A stretch of DNA of 64,000 bases, from NCBI GenBank assembly GCA_037783545.1, contig JBBELK010000482.1, positions 496,001 to 560,000 on the forward strand, written 5' to 3'. Source of the DNA: Henricia sp. BOLD:AAB3569 (lineage: Eukaryota > Echinodermata > Asteroidea > Spinulosida > Echinasteridae). Positions 34,501 to 45,924 of this stretch are shown here, one piece after another. Position 1 is the first letter of the stretch, and each line of letters begins with the position of its first letter. Made by a program: the position numbers and the translations under genes. The notes beneath the pieces are model-generated. The model ran no database searches. It had not been told where the DNA came from and worked only from the letters and a program-made list of their open reading frames with translations.

Positions 34501-37500
34501 TAGTCATGGTTGCTGTACAGTTTATCTATGGAGGTGCTTACAAATTACCGGATGGAGCAATATTGAGGTACGTTTAGAGGTTTTCACTTTATTTTAAACT
34601 AATACAGACTGTGAAATGTGTCTACAGGTTTTAAAGGCCAGTGTATCATTTGCAATGACCCCAAAAAGTAATCGACGAGTTTACAGGGGAAAAGTTCTGA
34701 AAGTAAAGATTGAATTAATAGCAACTACCCAATAAAAGGTTTCCGCTCAAAATGGTATAATTTTACCAGAAAATAATCCGTAAAGATGAAATTATTTAGA
34801 TCGTTTGCAAACAATTTACTTATTTTTGGTTCGCATCTACGCGGTCCAAAATGCATGGGCTATGCATTTTTATGGATCGTGCGCACACGCAGTATATGAT
34901 GTGCGCCACAGAGTACCCGATCAACTGAGAACGAATATTTGAAACACCCCTCCAAGACCAGGAAAACGCATATGGATTTTCATGGTTTTTTTAAACGTGG
35001 TACATTTGACAAAGCTGAAATTGTTTTGGATGAGTTTGTTGATGTCTTTCTTTTGATTTATAATGGTTTTATTCGCAGAATCGCTCAAAAACAGATCATC
35101 TACAGGGCCTTTAAGACCAGCCACCCACATCTTGTATTTTACTCTTTACATACAATGCAGGGAGGCGTTGTTTCTGGCAGACATGTACGGACTGGATCTG
35201 CTCAAAACTGTGGTTGAGTTTAAGCTTATAAGGGACTACTGTCACTTCTTCCATGCGGTATAAATATAAAATAATCATGTTTATTTATCACAAATATTAG
35301 GATTTGTACTTGAAACCAAAATTTTAAATACTTGATTGTGGTAATAATAGACTACTGACGTGCGACGTCAGATGCCAGGGTAACTGGATCTAAACATTCA
35401 CTGGTAATCTGAAATGTCCATTGCCAAAACACAGGAAAATGGTTCACTGGTTTTAGTAGAGACCCAGTAACTTTGGCAACGCACAAAGGGTGACGTTTTC
35501 ATTTTAGGCCCCAAAAAAAAGAACTATGCGTAGCGCGCACGTCACTTTCAACCTTGTGCGTCAAAGCTTCTTTTTTTTTTAAAACAGCAAAAAAAAAAGA
35601 AATATCGTTAGCACGCGCGTCAATTTTTTTTTTTACTTAGACACTCACCGTCTGTTCAGTTTTTCAATTAAAAACATGCCTTTATTGCTTTACAAAAAAA
35701 CAAACAAACAAACAAACGCATCTCCGAATCATTTTGGGAGACTTTAACTTATGCTAAACATAGTTCTTTTTGTTTGGCCTCAGTACCTGTTGTTTATTTT
35801 CTATTTCTAGCCCTGCAACGAGTGCTTACAGCGTATCCCAGAATGCCTTTTGCTGTCTAGTGGCGTCAGTCCTTCAGATCTCGAAGAACGTATTCTCAGG
35901 TGAATTTATGAAAAATGTTATATTGGCATATTCTACCATAGCCCGAGCAAAGGATTTTGGGAATGTGTATACTGGTGTGATGGAGTATTTTAGCACTCAA
36001 GGGAACACGTAGCTATGATTAAAGGCCCATTTAGCCTCTGCATTTTCCAAAAAGGCGAGTTGAAGCCGGGTAGGCACTAAATGAAAACACAAAAGGTTGA
36101 TTCGGGTCTGATTCGCCTTTCTCGAGTCACCTTTTGGGTAGGGTTGAACCCTGCAATTGCGGGGTTGAACCCCAACCGAATACAGATTCAGCAATTTGAG
36201 CGTGCTTGGGGCAGAGCTTGTACAGTGCATGCCATGTGGTAGTTTTAAAGGAGCGTGACCAGATTTTAAAAAAACCAAAAATTGGATTTCGTTCTAATTT
36301 AACATTCGTATAAAATAACTCCCCAAAATACTATCCATGAGAAGAAAACAGGAAATTTGCAATCTCAAATTTGGATGTTGAAGCAAAAAGGTTGGTGTGA
36401 TCAATGCATTGCTTTATGAAACCAGATAAATTAGTTTACAAAACATTTATTTTTTGACGATATCCCTGGAAATATACGGATTGAGAACGCGAAATTTCAG
36501 AATGGTAAGAGAAAAATATGGCACATGGTATCAAAATCTCACCACCCATGGGAAAAAAATGGGGTTGTCAAAAATGTGATCTTGATACGCTCCCTTAACT
36601 GACAAATCCGGCGCCAATTACTAAATTCAATAGATTACATAGTTTGTTTTGAACCACAGGTGGCTGGTCGAGCATCTAGATCGGAGCTGGCGTCAAAAGA
36701 CCTTCGCATCCCTACCTCAAAATATTCTCTTCAAGTGCAGGGAATTTGCCATTCAATCTTTTGTAAGTAACCTAAATAAAACGTATGTTTTATTAATATT
36801 ATTATTATTATTATTATTTCTTTCTGGTATTCATACCAAGGATTCCTCTGAAGTGCCCATTGCACTGTCGCTCGCAAGCGTGAGGAAACCCAAGAAGGAT
36901 TAGAAATTAGAAATGGCCAGAGACACCGGGGAATCCCCTTGCTCTTCACGAAAAAATGCTCTGGGATCTTTTAAAGTGCGTTACCTAACACACTGGACCA
37001 ACAGCTTTACATCCCTTCCGAAGGATGGAGCAAGTGTGATTGAGTGTTTTGCTCAAGGGCACAGGTACCGCAGTCAGGGGGAGATTCAAACCGGCAACCC
37101 TAAGTTTTCACCTATGATTGCGAGTCAATGACCCCAACCACTCGGCCACGGTACCCCACATCGATCGTTACAGGACTGCTGAAATTTGTTCAATTTGAGT
37201 CACTGACTCGCAACATTCAGATGAAAACTTGGTGTTGCGAATTTGATACCTGGTACCTGTGCCCTTAAGCAAGACACTTAACCACAATTGCTCTATCCTT
37301 AGGAAGGGATGTAAAGCTGTTGATCTAGTGCGTTGTGTAATACAGTTAAAAGATCCCAGAGCACTCTTGAGAGAAGTACGGGGATTCCCCGGTGTCTCTG
37401 GCTGTCGGCTGCCAATGGCGCCACCCACCTATGTATCTTGATGTTTAAGTGGAAGACACTTGTAAGCTTCATGCAATTCAGCCTACATGCTGTGAATTGA

Positions 37501-40500
37501 ACTTCAATAAACTCAAACAAAATAAAATAAATACTGTGTATTGTATTTTTCATGACTTATATTTGTATATTTTGGATAAATAGCGCCCTTTTTAAGACAA
37601 ACTAAACTTCTGTTGTGTATGGTGTGAAATGACCATAACTTTACTGGGTAACACACGTTTCTTTATTTTTCTTATTTACATTCGCTTTAGACCCCGCAAT
37701 CGGCAGTGAAAATCCTCCTACAGGTCGACAGACTAGTTTGCAACCTTCCACGTGTCGGTTGGGCCAAAGCAGTGCATGACGCCACAATGCATCTTCTGGA
37801 TGCATGCACACAGTACATGGCTACAAATTTTCAGGCAATCGTCCTCACAGAGTCTTTCTGTAATCTTCTTCAGGTGAGTTTTTTTTTTTCCCCCGCAGGG
37901 ATGCAAATGTTCCTGCTTTTTAAAAAAAATCCAACTTTAGAGCATGTGTAGTCTATTAGGTGCACAGCCGTGCTCGTGATCGAGAGGTTGTAGGTTCGAG
38001 CCTCACTAGTGCTAATGTGTTTGTGTCCATGGGCAAGACACTTAATCTCAATTGCCTCGACAACCCAAGTGATATTTGGGGAGCTGTTAGGGGAATGCCA
38101 CAATCCAAGTGCTGATAGGGTTGTGCACCTTGGCCGATCAACCACCTAGTTGAAGCTAAATGGTTCTGGTGATTTCCTGATGGCAGCGGTAATAATGGCA
38201 ACAGTGCCAGGAGTACCCTGCAGGGTAGACATGTGCGCCATACAAGAATGCATGTGGTTAATTCCCAAAATTAGGGGTCCAAAATTGTTGGTGTCCCAGA
38301 TACGTACGACACTCTCTGCTTCAAAAATCACCACTCGTGATCACAAATTCTCAGTAATGGACTGTAGCCTGTGATCATAGGGGGCAGCATAATTTTCTTC
38401 ACTATTTTGTTCTCTGATTCCCGAAAGATATTCAAAACAAAAGACCATAAAGGCTTATAATTCGTTCCATGGTATTGAATAGGAGTTTGGTGTCCCGGGT
38501 TACCTACGCCAATGAAAATTTGCTGTAGAATGAGTTTTCATTAACCTTGGTGCCATATCTACACACAAACATTAAATTTAAGTGAAATTTGTTGAAATAA
38601 CAAAATTATTTTTTACTGGGAAACCACTTTCATCCCTAATTTAGGGAACTACCCATAACTATTTTTAAGAGTGTATGTAACAAAATCTTGAAATTTAAGA
38701 ACATAATTTTTTATTTACAGGGTATGAACTGGAAGCAAGACCTTATTGAACCAGTGTTTTCCCGCGTCGTGCCGACGCTAACATTGGACATGGTCAATAG
38801 TACATTCTTGGTGCTTCATTCGCTGCAAACAGAAATGCATGTCGAACCCGACGATATTCATACTTGGAACCCGGTATGTAAAATTGCTGTAAACAAAGTA
38901 TTTAAAATTGCTTTGTAAACAAAGTATTTCTGCAAGCCTTTTAAAGCATATTATTACATTCATACAGTGCACATTTCATCTGAATATGTTCACGTGCGTT
39001 ACACACTATAATGGATTTATAGAACTTCATTTCGTAGCCTGTAGGCTGAATTGCATGAAGCTTGCAAGTGTCTTCTACTTTAAGGTAGTCTACATGATTG
39101 GTAAACCGTTACAAATAGTTTCACCTCCCTGTGTGATTGAAGATATGCATGATTAAAACCAACCTGAGTAAAAGTCAGCTCCATACTTCATCTAACTTTT
39201 GAGAAAACAGTAAAAAACTGTGTTGTTATACTCCCGAAAGCTTTACAGTCACTTTGCCATGAACCACTTCGCCCCAAAAGCCACTTCGTGCGCAGTCCGT
39301 GGTTCAGAGCGAAGTAGTTTTTGGGCGAAGTAACTGTAAAGCTTTCGGGATAATAACGGCACAGTTTTTGACTGTTTTCTCAAACGTTAGACGAAGTACA
39401 GAGCTGGTTTTTACTCGGGTTGGTTTTAATGATGCATATCTTCAAACACACAGGGAGATGAAACTATTTGTAACGGTCTACTAATCATGTGTTCTACCTT
39501 TAAGCCAAAAGAAACTCATTCCTCAAATAGAACAATTCAAAATACTCCGAATTTGCCGAGGGTATGAATAATTTTGGGCTTAACTATACATACTGTTACC
39601 TTTCTAGGACGCAGTGTCGGCAGTGCAATTGCTGTACACGCAGTTCTTTTCGTACATGGCCAGTAATGTCAACCTAATTGTGCACGCCGAGGGTTGGGAC
39701 CGGCTATCGAGTCATCTGAAAGAAATTATCCAAGAAGGTGAGTTGATGATTGAAATAAAAAAATTGGCTTCAATTTTGCTTTTGAATTGTTTTGATTTTT
39801 TGCAAAAACTGACTCGCACTCCACATTTTATTAGTTAGAGGTGGGGGGAGGGGGGTGTTGGAGAATACAGTGTATAGAGCCCCGAGGCATTTTATTTGTT
39901 AAAAGCAAATCTATTCTTTGATATTTTTCTTTAATCTAGTGTCCAATTAGCAGTTAAAGAAAGCCGATGAAAAAACATCCCCACACAGATTAAAGTGCAT
40001 TTTCCACCACCCCTGAAAAATATAATTTCCCAAGATTTGTGAACAAGATAGTTGAGCAGGGCGTTATCCAATCGGAAAGGATTTTGGTCCTTTCTGAATT
40101 GTTTATTGTTGTGTTTTGTTATAATGGGCAAAATTATTATAAATTTTACTGTTTTGAGGCAATAGTAATACAATGTCATTGTGTTTATATTGAAATTTCA
40201 CTCTTTATTTGTCCAAATAATCCCACTTTAGGCCATTTTCCCCTACAAGCCAATTATAGTATTTTCCCATTGTAATCTTATTATTTTAATAATCATGTTA
40301 TCCAAATTATCCATTTTAATTTGGATAGGTCATTAAAACTTTAATCTTATTAGCTTAATGATGGTGGAGAGAATAAAGCTATCAAAAGTATTTGCGTTGG
40401 ACTTTTTTTCATTAAAACTATATTAAAGGCAGATGCTCGTCAATGCGCGCGTGAGGCCAAATTTGTGCCACCAAATACGCAGCTCTATAGCAAAGCATGG

Positions 40501-42036
40501 AGCTGCGTAGCTCTATAGCAAAGCATGGAGCTGCGTATTTCGTGGCACGAATTTGGCCTCGCGCGCGCATTGACGAGCCTCTGCCTTTAAGTCCTGTGCA
40601 GATTGCCTAGGAAACTTTCCTAAAGTGTTGGAATGAGTCTCCCTTTGCTCAGGTCCCAAGTCGAGTCAAACTGCCCTTGAGTCTCAAGTCAAGTCTAGTT
40701 TGGGTCTAGTTTTTTGTCAGGCACTTCTGACCCGCTCCCCCAAGTCCAGCCATTACCTTTACCAGCCAACAGACCTGTAGCCAGAAAAAGTGAGCAAATT
40801 TAATACTTAAGCTACAGTTAAGCCTTTCAGTTAAAGAAATCGCTAGACATGAATTCGAAACATACATGGCTTTAAAATGTTCACACCGAAACCGATTTTA
40901 GCAAATTTAAACCAGTAACCTTTGTGACTTGTCTCTGACTTGTGTGCTATCTACAGAGGGCATGTTTATCGAAAGTCGGAAAACGAATCTAGCTCCCAAG
41001 CCTGTTCTCACGAGCTCCCTAAAGGTAGGTTTTAAATGTGTGATCTCAAGGGTATTCTATTGCACTGGTATTAGAATTTGTTTTGTTTGAGAATTGTGGT
41101 ACAAGCAACACTTAAACAGAGTACAGTAAACTCTCGTTATAACACCCCCTGATGATATAAAGCTCCTCTCGATATAAAGCTCCTTTTTCTAAGTCCCAGC
41201 CATTATTCTCTGCATTGTGTATGCATTGGTTATAGCGCTTTCTGGATATAAAGCTTTAATTATTTCGGTCCCTTGAAGAGCGCTATAATGAAAGTTTACT
41301 GTACATGTATTTGGAACAACTTAAGTCAACCTAAACAGATAGGTTTCAGACAGGCGGACTTTCACCAGTGCATGACCAGAGCTACCAACCCTCCCATACT
41401 TTAGGGAGGACATCTGGGAAAACAGGTTCATTCCATGACTCCAAACACATCTAAAAATCCCCAAAGTTGTAAATTGGCAATCCAGGAGGGTTTTTATCAT
41501 TGTCAGGACTTACAAAATTATCCGAAGAATCCGGGTGGGTTGGCAGTTCTGCATGATGCACGAGTGCTTTTCATTTCTCATTTTTGGAACCGTGCAATAT
41601 ATTTGTTAAATGTCTGCTTTTCAAAGCAGAACAGGGCCCAATTTCATGGAACCTGTTAGCACAAAAATTTGTTTAGCACAGAATTTCTTTGCTCTGTAAA
41701 ATGGGTTACCAGCCAAAATTGTATGTCAAATTGTATTTTGGAGCAAAACAGGAGCAAAATATCAGTAACTTCACATCGCATACGATTTTGGCTGGCAACC
41801 CAGTTTTGTAAAATAAAGTAAAGAAATTATGTGCTAAACAAATTTTTGTGCTAACAGGTTCCATGAAATTGGGCCCTGAACTGAAGCAAAAATGGTTATG
41901 CGAAAAGAGATAGTGAGACAGACAATGAATATTTCTGATGAAACAAATTTTCAGCAGTTTTCCTATAATTGCTGATTAAAATTGGGGTTTTCTTTGTTTT
42001 CAGAATAAAACAAAGCCAGATTCTAAAGGAACTTGA
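31588..42036 (+). CDS. BTBD8: BTBD8-like protein with two BTB domains (13 exons, complete)
   Basis: Exons: 31588-31757, 32219-32422, 33058-33690, 34169-34258, 34487-34567, 35161-35257, 35811-35899, 36660-36762, 37691-37873, 38721-38873, 39608-39737, 40957-41024, 42004-42036. The frame is continuous to TGA at 42034-42036. It gives 677 residues from the first ATG, or 667 from the next one (31618). The upstream in-frame TAA is at 31522. BTB 1 occupies about residues 50-130 (numbering from the second ATG): FADLTLIVEGERIPTHSSLL. A 160-residue Ser/Thr/acidic linker in exon 3 follows. BTB 2 occupies about 296-400: DVTIRVDGKAIPAHR, YFSAMLAGPWRESS, VQFIYGGAYKLPD, ADMYGLDLLK. A BACK-like helical region then runs to about 640 (WLVEHLDRSW, LPRVGWAKAV). 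Order and motifs match vertebrate BTBD8. BTB proteins act as adaptors, and long vertebrate BTBD8 is linked to AP2 and clathrin endocytosis. This gene stops after the BACK-like region, so the long disordered tail of the vertebrate long isoform is absent from this transcript model. It is divergent from RALGPS and convergent with the SLC6 gene. Confidence 0.92.
32793..33016. repeat. Long palindrome in BTBD8 intron 2
   Basis: AATAGACCTGTTTTGGGTTT at the left pairs with the complement ending AGGTCTATT at 33016. GCACACAATGGAATTAGCAT and TACAGTGGAGCTTTGACAT also have inverted partners. The inner TACAGTGGA...CCGCTGTA pair resembles a pogo/Tigger-type mini-element. The right end is 41 bases upstream of exon 3. 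Confidence 0.8.
33751..34050 (+). pseudogene. Tc1-type transposase C-terminal fragment
   Basis: Bases 33876-34004 read NLIEPAWDELTLEPRVSQ... then QELRQALKAEWRTLPQ and a stop. This matches the NPIEHLWDEL ... LQ-L-EEW--IPQ C-terminal pattern of Tc1/mariner transposases, including the final Glu of the DD34E triad. The catalytic Asp residues and the inverted repeats are absent. It lies in the BTBD8 intron between exons 3 and 4. A related inverted pair lies at 57930-58400. Confidence 0.75.
34634..35113 (+). repeat. Interspersed repeat, SINE-free copy of 3155-3813
   Basis: It matches 3155-3813 but without the SINE, reading straight through TTGATGTCTTTCTTTTGATTT where the other copy is interrupted. 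It ends 47 bases upstream of BTBD8 exon 6. Confidence 0.75.
36245..36598 (+). mobile_element. AGGAGCGTG-family TTAA MITE, complete copy
   Basis: TTAA (36245-36248), AGGAGCGTGACCAGATTTT, body, GATCTTGATACGCTCCC, TTAA (36595-36598). The termini are inverted over about ten bases. It ends 61 bases upstream of BTBD8 exon 8. Confidence 0.88.
36785..37160 (-). mobile_element. tRNA-derived SINE with ATT/AAT tail
   Basis: On the minus strand the head reads TACCGTGGCCGAGTGGTTGG (A box) and GCCGGTTTGAATCTCC (B box). Then come CCTGTGCCCTTGAGCAA and AAGGGATGTAAAGCTGTTGG, and an AATAATAATAAT tail at 36788-36812. The left end lies just past the donor of BTBD8 exon 8. A related SINE in the opposite orientation follows at once, so 36785-37535 can fold back. 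Confidence 0.85.
37165..37535 (+). mobile_element. tRNA-derived SINE, opposite orientation
   Basis: A degenerate head, then GGTACCTGTGCCCTTAAGCA, GGAAGGGATGTAAAGCTGTT, AAAGATCCCAGAGCACTC and GGGGATTCCCCGGTGTCTCT in the same order as the copy at 36785-37160. It has a different tail ending AAACAAAATAAAATAAATA. Confidence 0.75.
37955..38345 (+). mobile_element. tRNA-derived SINE of a second type
   Basis: The head contains GTGATCGAGAGG and B box GGTTCGAGCC, then GTCCATGGGCAAGACACTTA, a body ending near GTGTCCCAGATACGTACGAC. It lies in the BTBD8 intron between exons 9 and 10. Confidence 0.65.
39080..39503 (-). mobile_element. GTATAC-family TTAA MITE copy
   Basis: TTAA (39080-39083), AGGTAGTCTACATGATTGG, an internal hairpin CCCGAAAGCTTTACAGT / ACTGTAAAGCTTTCGGG, a CCACTTCG centre, and ACTAATCATGTGTTCTACCT with TTAA (39500-39503). 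The GTCTCATGAGAC half seen in other copies is missing here; both sides are the right-hand half, inverted. Confidence 0.8.
40423..40590. mobile_element. 168-bp near-perfect foldback flanked by TTAA (AGGCACAGG family)
   Basis: TTAA at both ends (40423-40426, 40587-40590), termini AGGCAGATGCTCGTCAATG and complement. A 27-base unit (TAGCTCTATAGCAAAGCATG region) is duplicated at the centre compared with the 141-bp copies. Confidence 0.88.
41124..41301. mobile_element. pogo/mariner-like MITE, 178 bp
   Basis: The termini are CAGTAAACTCTCGTTATAAC and, inverted, CAGTAAACTTTCATTATAGC (17 of 20), bounded by TA on both sides. The body has tandem GATATAAAGCTCCT motifs. TA target and CAGT ends fit pogo/Tigger elements. 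It sits in the last BTBD8 intron. Confidence 0.8.
41633..41877. mobile_element. Foldback element, AGGGCCCAATTTCATGG ends
   Basis: AGGGCCCAATTTCATGGAAC opens and GTTCCATGAAATTGGGCCCT closes the element. Inner arms (TTTGTTTAGCACA, GGTTACCAGCCAAAAT) also pair, leaving a small centre. Direct GAAC copies flank it (41629-41632, 41878-41881). Related CCAATTTCAT-ended elements are at 54113-54680 and 59894-60144. Confidence 0.88.
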
Positions 42037-42105
42037 TGTATCGGCTTTGCAACCATTGTAAATTTAATGGATATCACTTGACCAAGGTTAAATTTTGCTC
42101 AGGCT

Positions 42106-42111
42106 ATTAAA
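42106..42111 (+). promoter_or_regulatory. BTBD8: Possible BTBD8 poly(A) signal (ATTAAA)
   Basis: ATTAAA occurs 70 bases after the stop codon, the first hexamer of a common variant form. No canonical AATAAA is closer. Confidence 0.3.
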
Positions 42112-42175
42112 GGGATAAAATATATAATTTTGTATTAATTTAATATTCGATAACTATTCCTCCAAGTTATTTAAA

Positions 42176-42391
42176 TGACACTATGAGCAACTAACAATGG
42201 AAACTATAAGCACAAACCATTGTTATTAACAATGGTGTGTGCCCAATTTTCATTGTTAGTTGCTCATAGTGTAAGTGGTTTATTTGTTTTTACAAATAGG
42301 TTATTAGGGAGACACGTTAGAGGTAAAAAAAAAGGGGGGATTAGAGGGACTTTGTGAAATTAGAGAGATATTTGCCGTGTCTCCCTAATTT
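42176..42391. repeat. Two adjacent small hairpins downstream of BTBD8
   Basis: First: ACTATGAGCAACTAACAATG (from 42180) pairs with CATTGTTAGTTGCTCATAGT (to 42271). Second: ATTAGGGAGACACG (42302) pairs with CGTGTCTCCCTAAT (to 42390). They fall 145-350 bases after the BTBD8 stop. Confidence 0.8.
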
Positions 42392-43078
42392 TTACAAATT
42401 AATTACAAATATTAATCGGAATTATTAATATGTTGGAGTTTCAAAATACACAACACCAACAAGAGTTTCTGTAAAACAATGTTTTGTACAGTAAACCGTT
42501 ATAATTTGATTTGAAAATTTGGTAAATACATTCTTCAGAAGTTAAAGTCTGTTTAGAAAGCCTAGATTATTAAATCACGAATCACGGCTCAAAGTGTCTG
42601 CAAAATGATGAATGCATTTTTCCTGAAAAATACACGGTAAGAATTTAGTACTCTGACGTCACTATTTTTTTTCTTTAAAATGAATTATTAAGCATCAATA
42701 AGTGCAAATCTAATGAAAAAAACAAACATTTGGAGGGGAAAAATTTGTCCCATAGGTTTAGTGCAGAAGGGCTTGTAACGTCCGACTTGTAACTTCTTTC
42801 CAAACACACATTATGCTTTACCATGCAATGTGCGTGTTGACTTGTTTCCTCGATACATATACAGTAAAAGTTGCTTTTCTACATCAAACTCTCTGTGGTG
42901 CCTGTAATTACGAATCGCCCAAAATTCATGGCATGAATAGCAGAAAATAATTTATAGCAAAAGCGAATTGTGCTTTGCCAAATCAGGTTATTAGCTAAAC
43001 TTCATGCTGTGCAAGTTCGCTCGTACGTTTGATTTATTTTTGTAAAGTGTAAACATTTGTCAAACGGTTTATCTTCCG
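42392..43078. repeat. Intergenic sequence with a repeat shared with 43835-43990
   Basis: 42635-42790 and 43835-43990 share GTAAGAATTTAGTACTC, GACGTC, TTAAGCATCAATAAGTGCAA and GGAGGGAAAA in the same order, direct orientation. No coding signal was found. Confidence 0.55.
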
Positions 43079-43457
43079 TTAAATCTCGAAAATCAGAAAT
43101 GTTCATAGATTTACCCCTAACTTACACAATATAAACATGATGACCGTAGAAAACTTCCCCTAAAATGGTTTTGTCTGAAGTGCTATAGTTTTTGAGAAAT
43201 GAGTAAAACAATTAGTTTTCGTCTCATGAGACGAAAATTCAATTCGCCCCAAAACCACTTCGTGCACAGGACGTGGTTCACGGCGAAATGGTTCAGGGGC
43301 GAAATTACTGCAAACCCTTTTTTGACTGTTTTCTCAAAAGTTAGACGAAGTACAGAGCTGATTTTTGCTCAGGTTAGTTTTAATCATGCATATCTTCAAC
43401 CACACACGGGGATAAAACTATTTGTAACAGTTTACCAATCATGTATACTATCTTTAA
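43079..43457 (+). mobile_element. GTATAC-family TTAA MITE copy, left end shortened
   Basis: TTAA at both edges (43079-43082, 43454-43457). The left terminal repeat is lost, so the copy begins at ATCTCGAAAATCAGAAATG. The right end CCAATCATGTATACTATCT is intact. Confidence 0.78.
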
Positions 43458-45044
43458 GAAACGCCATGAAATGTATCTCCATTATTCCACTGTTAAAGGC
43501 ATTGCTTACGTACTGTAACAAATGTTCTTTAGGTGTTGTGATGAGGGCTAATAATTGCAAGTTGTGTGAAATAATATGGTAGTCTATATCGAAATCATTC
43601 CACTAAATTTGGTTTGCGTTCCATAACTAGGGACCAACTTTTATAAAGTAAGCATTTTCTACATAGTGGTGTTCTAAAACTAAAAGGGTGTTATTTCACA
43701 AAACCAGTGTGAAAAGGAATTTTGACGCACATCGCCTTGAAAAAAAAAATACAGCGTGAAACTTGGTGTGAAAGGATGCACTAAAACCTTGGCAACAAGT
43801 GTTTGTGATGTGCATTGGTTCACACCAAATTTCGGGTAAGAATTTAGTACTCAGACGTCGCTATTTTTTCCTTAAAATGACTTATTAAGCATCAATAAGT
43901 GCAAATCTAATGAAGAAGGAAAAATTGGAGGGAAAAAAATGATAATTTTACTAGGAGAAACTTATGTGATGTCCGACTTGTAAATTCCCTCCAAGCTGTA
44001 ATTTTCAAGTGTTAAATTTACATGCGTACACCTGAAAAGCTCATTGTGAATACAGCCTCAGAAAATGGTGCTGCATAAGCGCTAGCTGAAAACGTGCACT
44101 GTAACAGAAATGTTGTGCTATTAACGTTATTTCACGACCGCAGTAAGCATACGCGTGCTTCAGTAGCTTTTTCCTAAAGAAAATACTGTATAATATGCAA
44201 TATTGGATAAATTATTAAAATAAAAATTGAACTTACCCATCCAAAGGTGTGTACATTTCAACTGAACCAACATTACACTGACTATACACATAGAGAACTG
44301 CAGTCTTGCTTCCCTTTTATAGCATTTGCTGGCTTGGCTTTGTGCCAGCAACATGTTGAAAGCATTCTGTTTGAAAGAAACTTTTTAATAATTGGAATTT
44401 CAGTTATCCCAAAAGAAAGAAAAGTATGTAAATTAGGCATTCCATAACTTTCAGTACCAAGTTCCATATCACAGAATAAAACTAATTTCTTCCAGATTAC
44501 TTACCAGTAAAGTTGCTGCTAACTTCCTTCTTAATCAGATTATTTTTGTGGAAAGAGGACAGGACTTTGATTTTGGAGGGAAATTGTTAGGTGAGAACAA
44601 CTAGTCAAGTACAACACATTCAACATGGCATGATTGTCTGCTCATAGTGTTGCAAAAAAGGTCAATACTGATTTTTTTTTTTTTTTTTTTACAGCAAAAG
44701 CCTGTTGGTAGCCAAATGATCATGGTACAAAATGCACTTTACTGACATAAAATTGAAAATTCAGTGTTGCAAGAAAGGCCATTCTTGATTGGCTGAGAAA
44801 AGTTTTAGGTTAATTTCCTTGTCACCGATTGGTCAATTTTGTTTTTTTTATTCAGCAGGTCAAAACAGTCAAAAACCAACAAAACAGATTACAAAATGCA
44901 CATTTCTTTTAAGAATTACTGGCCCAAATTCAGAAAGTTGTAGGAGTGAATGGCAGTTAGTTGTTGTTACAAGTGTAAATTTACTGCAGAAAAGTCAGTT
45001 GTACTACGTGTACAAAAAAAACACATGTTCTACTTTTTATCCTA

Positions 45045-45465
45045 AATAACTTTTTCATTTTCCCAACGGATTTAAACCAATTTTCACATCATGTAAACAA
45101 GGCCTGACAAATTTTATTGAGTGAGTTTCATCAGTTTTGGACAAGAGGGTGAGATTTAAAAGCCACACGAAAAAACCCTAAATTTCAGAATTTGCCACTT
45201 TCGACTATAATATTAGGGGTGATCCTGCATTTCTTCTTCAGCTTTTGGCTCCAGCATGCACATTCCACCAGTCTCGTGCGGTGTATCGACATTGGAGGAT
45301 GGAAAGTCGAAAGTAGCTAAATCTGAAATTGTTCTTTTTTTTCGTATGGCTTTAAAATCTCACCCTCTTGGTCAAAACTGATGAAACTCACTCAATAAAA
45401 TTTGTCAAGCCTTGTTTGCATGATGTGAAATTTTGGTTAAAATCCGTTAAAAAATTACAAAGTTC
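45045..45465. mobile_element. Foldback element with long arms
   Basis: Left arm about 45055-45190 and right arm about 45310-45460 pair over more than 100 bases: CTGACAAATTTTATTGAGTG and its complement, AAGAGGGTGAGATTTAAAA and TTTTAAAATCTCACCCTCTT. The loop (about 45195-45300) holds no ORF. Confidence 0.8.
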
Positions 45466-45924
45466 AAAAGTAGGACGTTTTTTTGACACGTATTATGACC
45501 ATAAAACATTTTACAAAAAGGTGCATGTCCTCAAAGTAATTAGTGCCTAAATTGGCCTCGCTGCCCAATTACAAATCCCCTAAACGACTGATTTTAACAA
45601 TAACAGCAAGAAATGTAAAACAAATTGCAAACAATTTTAAAGGTGTATTCTTTCCAAAACTGACAAAAATATGAAATGTTGTTTCCCATTTTTAATTATA
45701 CCATTTTACAGTGACATACTGGTATATAGTGTCTGCCAAAAAATACACAAAATCCTCAGCTTATAAAAACCTCCAGCTTTTCACGATACAGAATAATTCC
45801 TGATGTATCAATAACTATAATAAATTGGGCGATTATAAAGTTGACTATACCCTTAAATACCGCTACATTGCTAAAATAATTTCAGTTTTCATATACTTGA
45901 AAACAAACTTGTCGAAATACTAAA

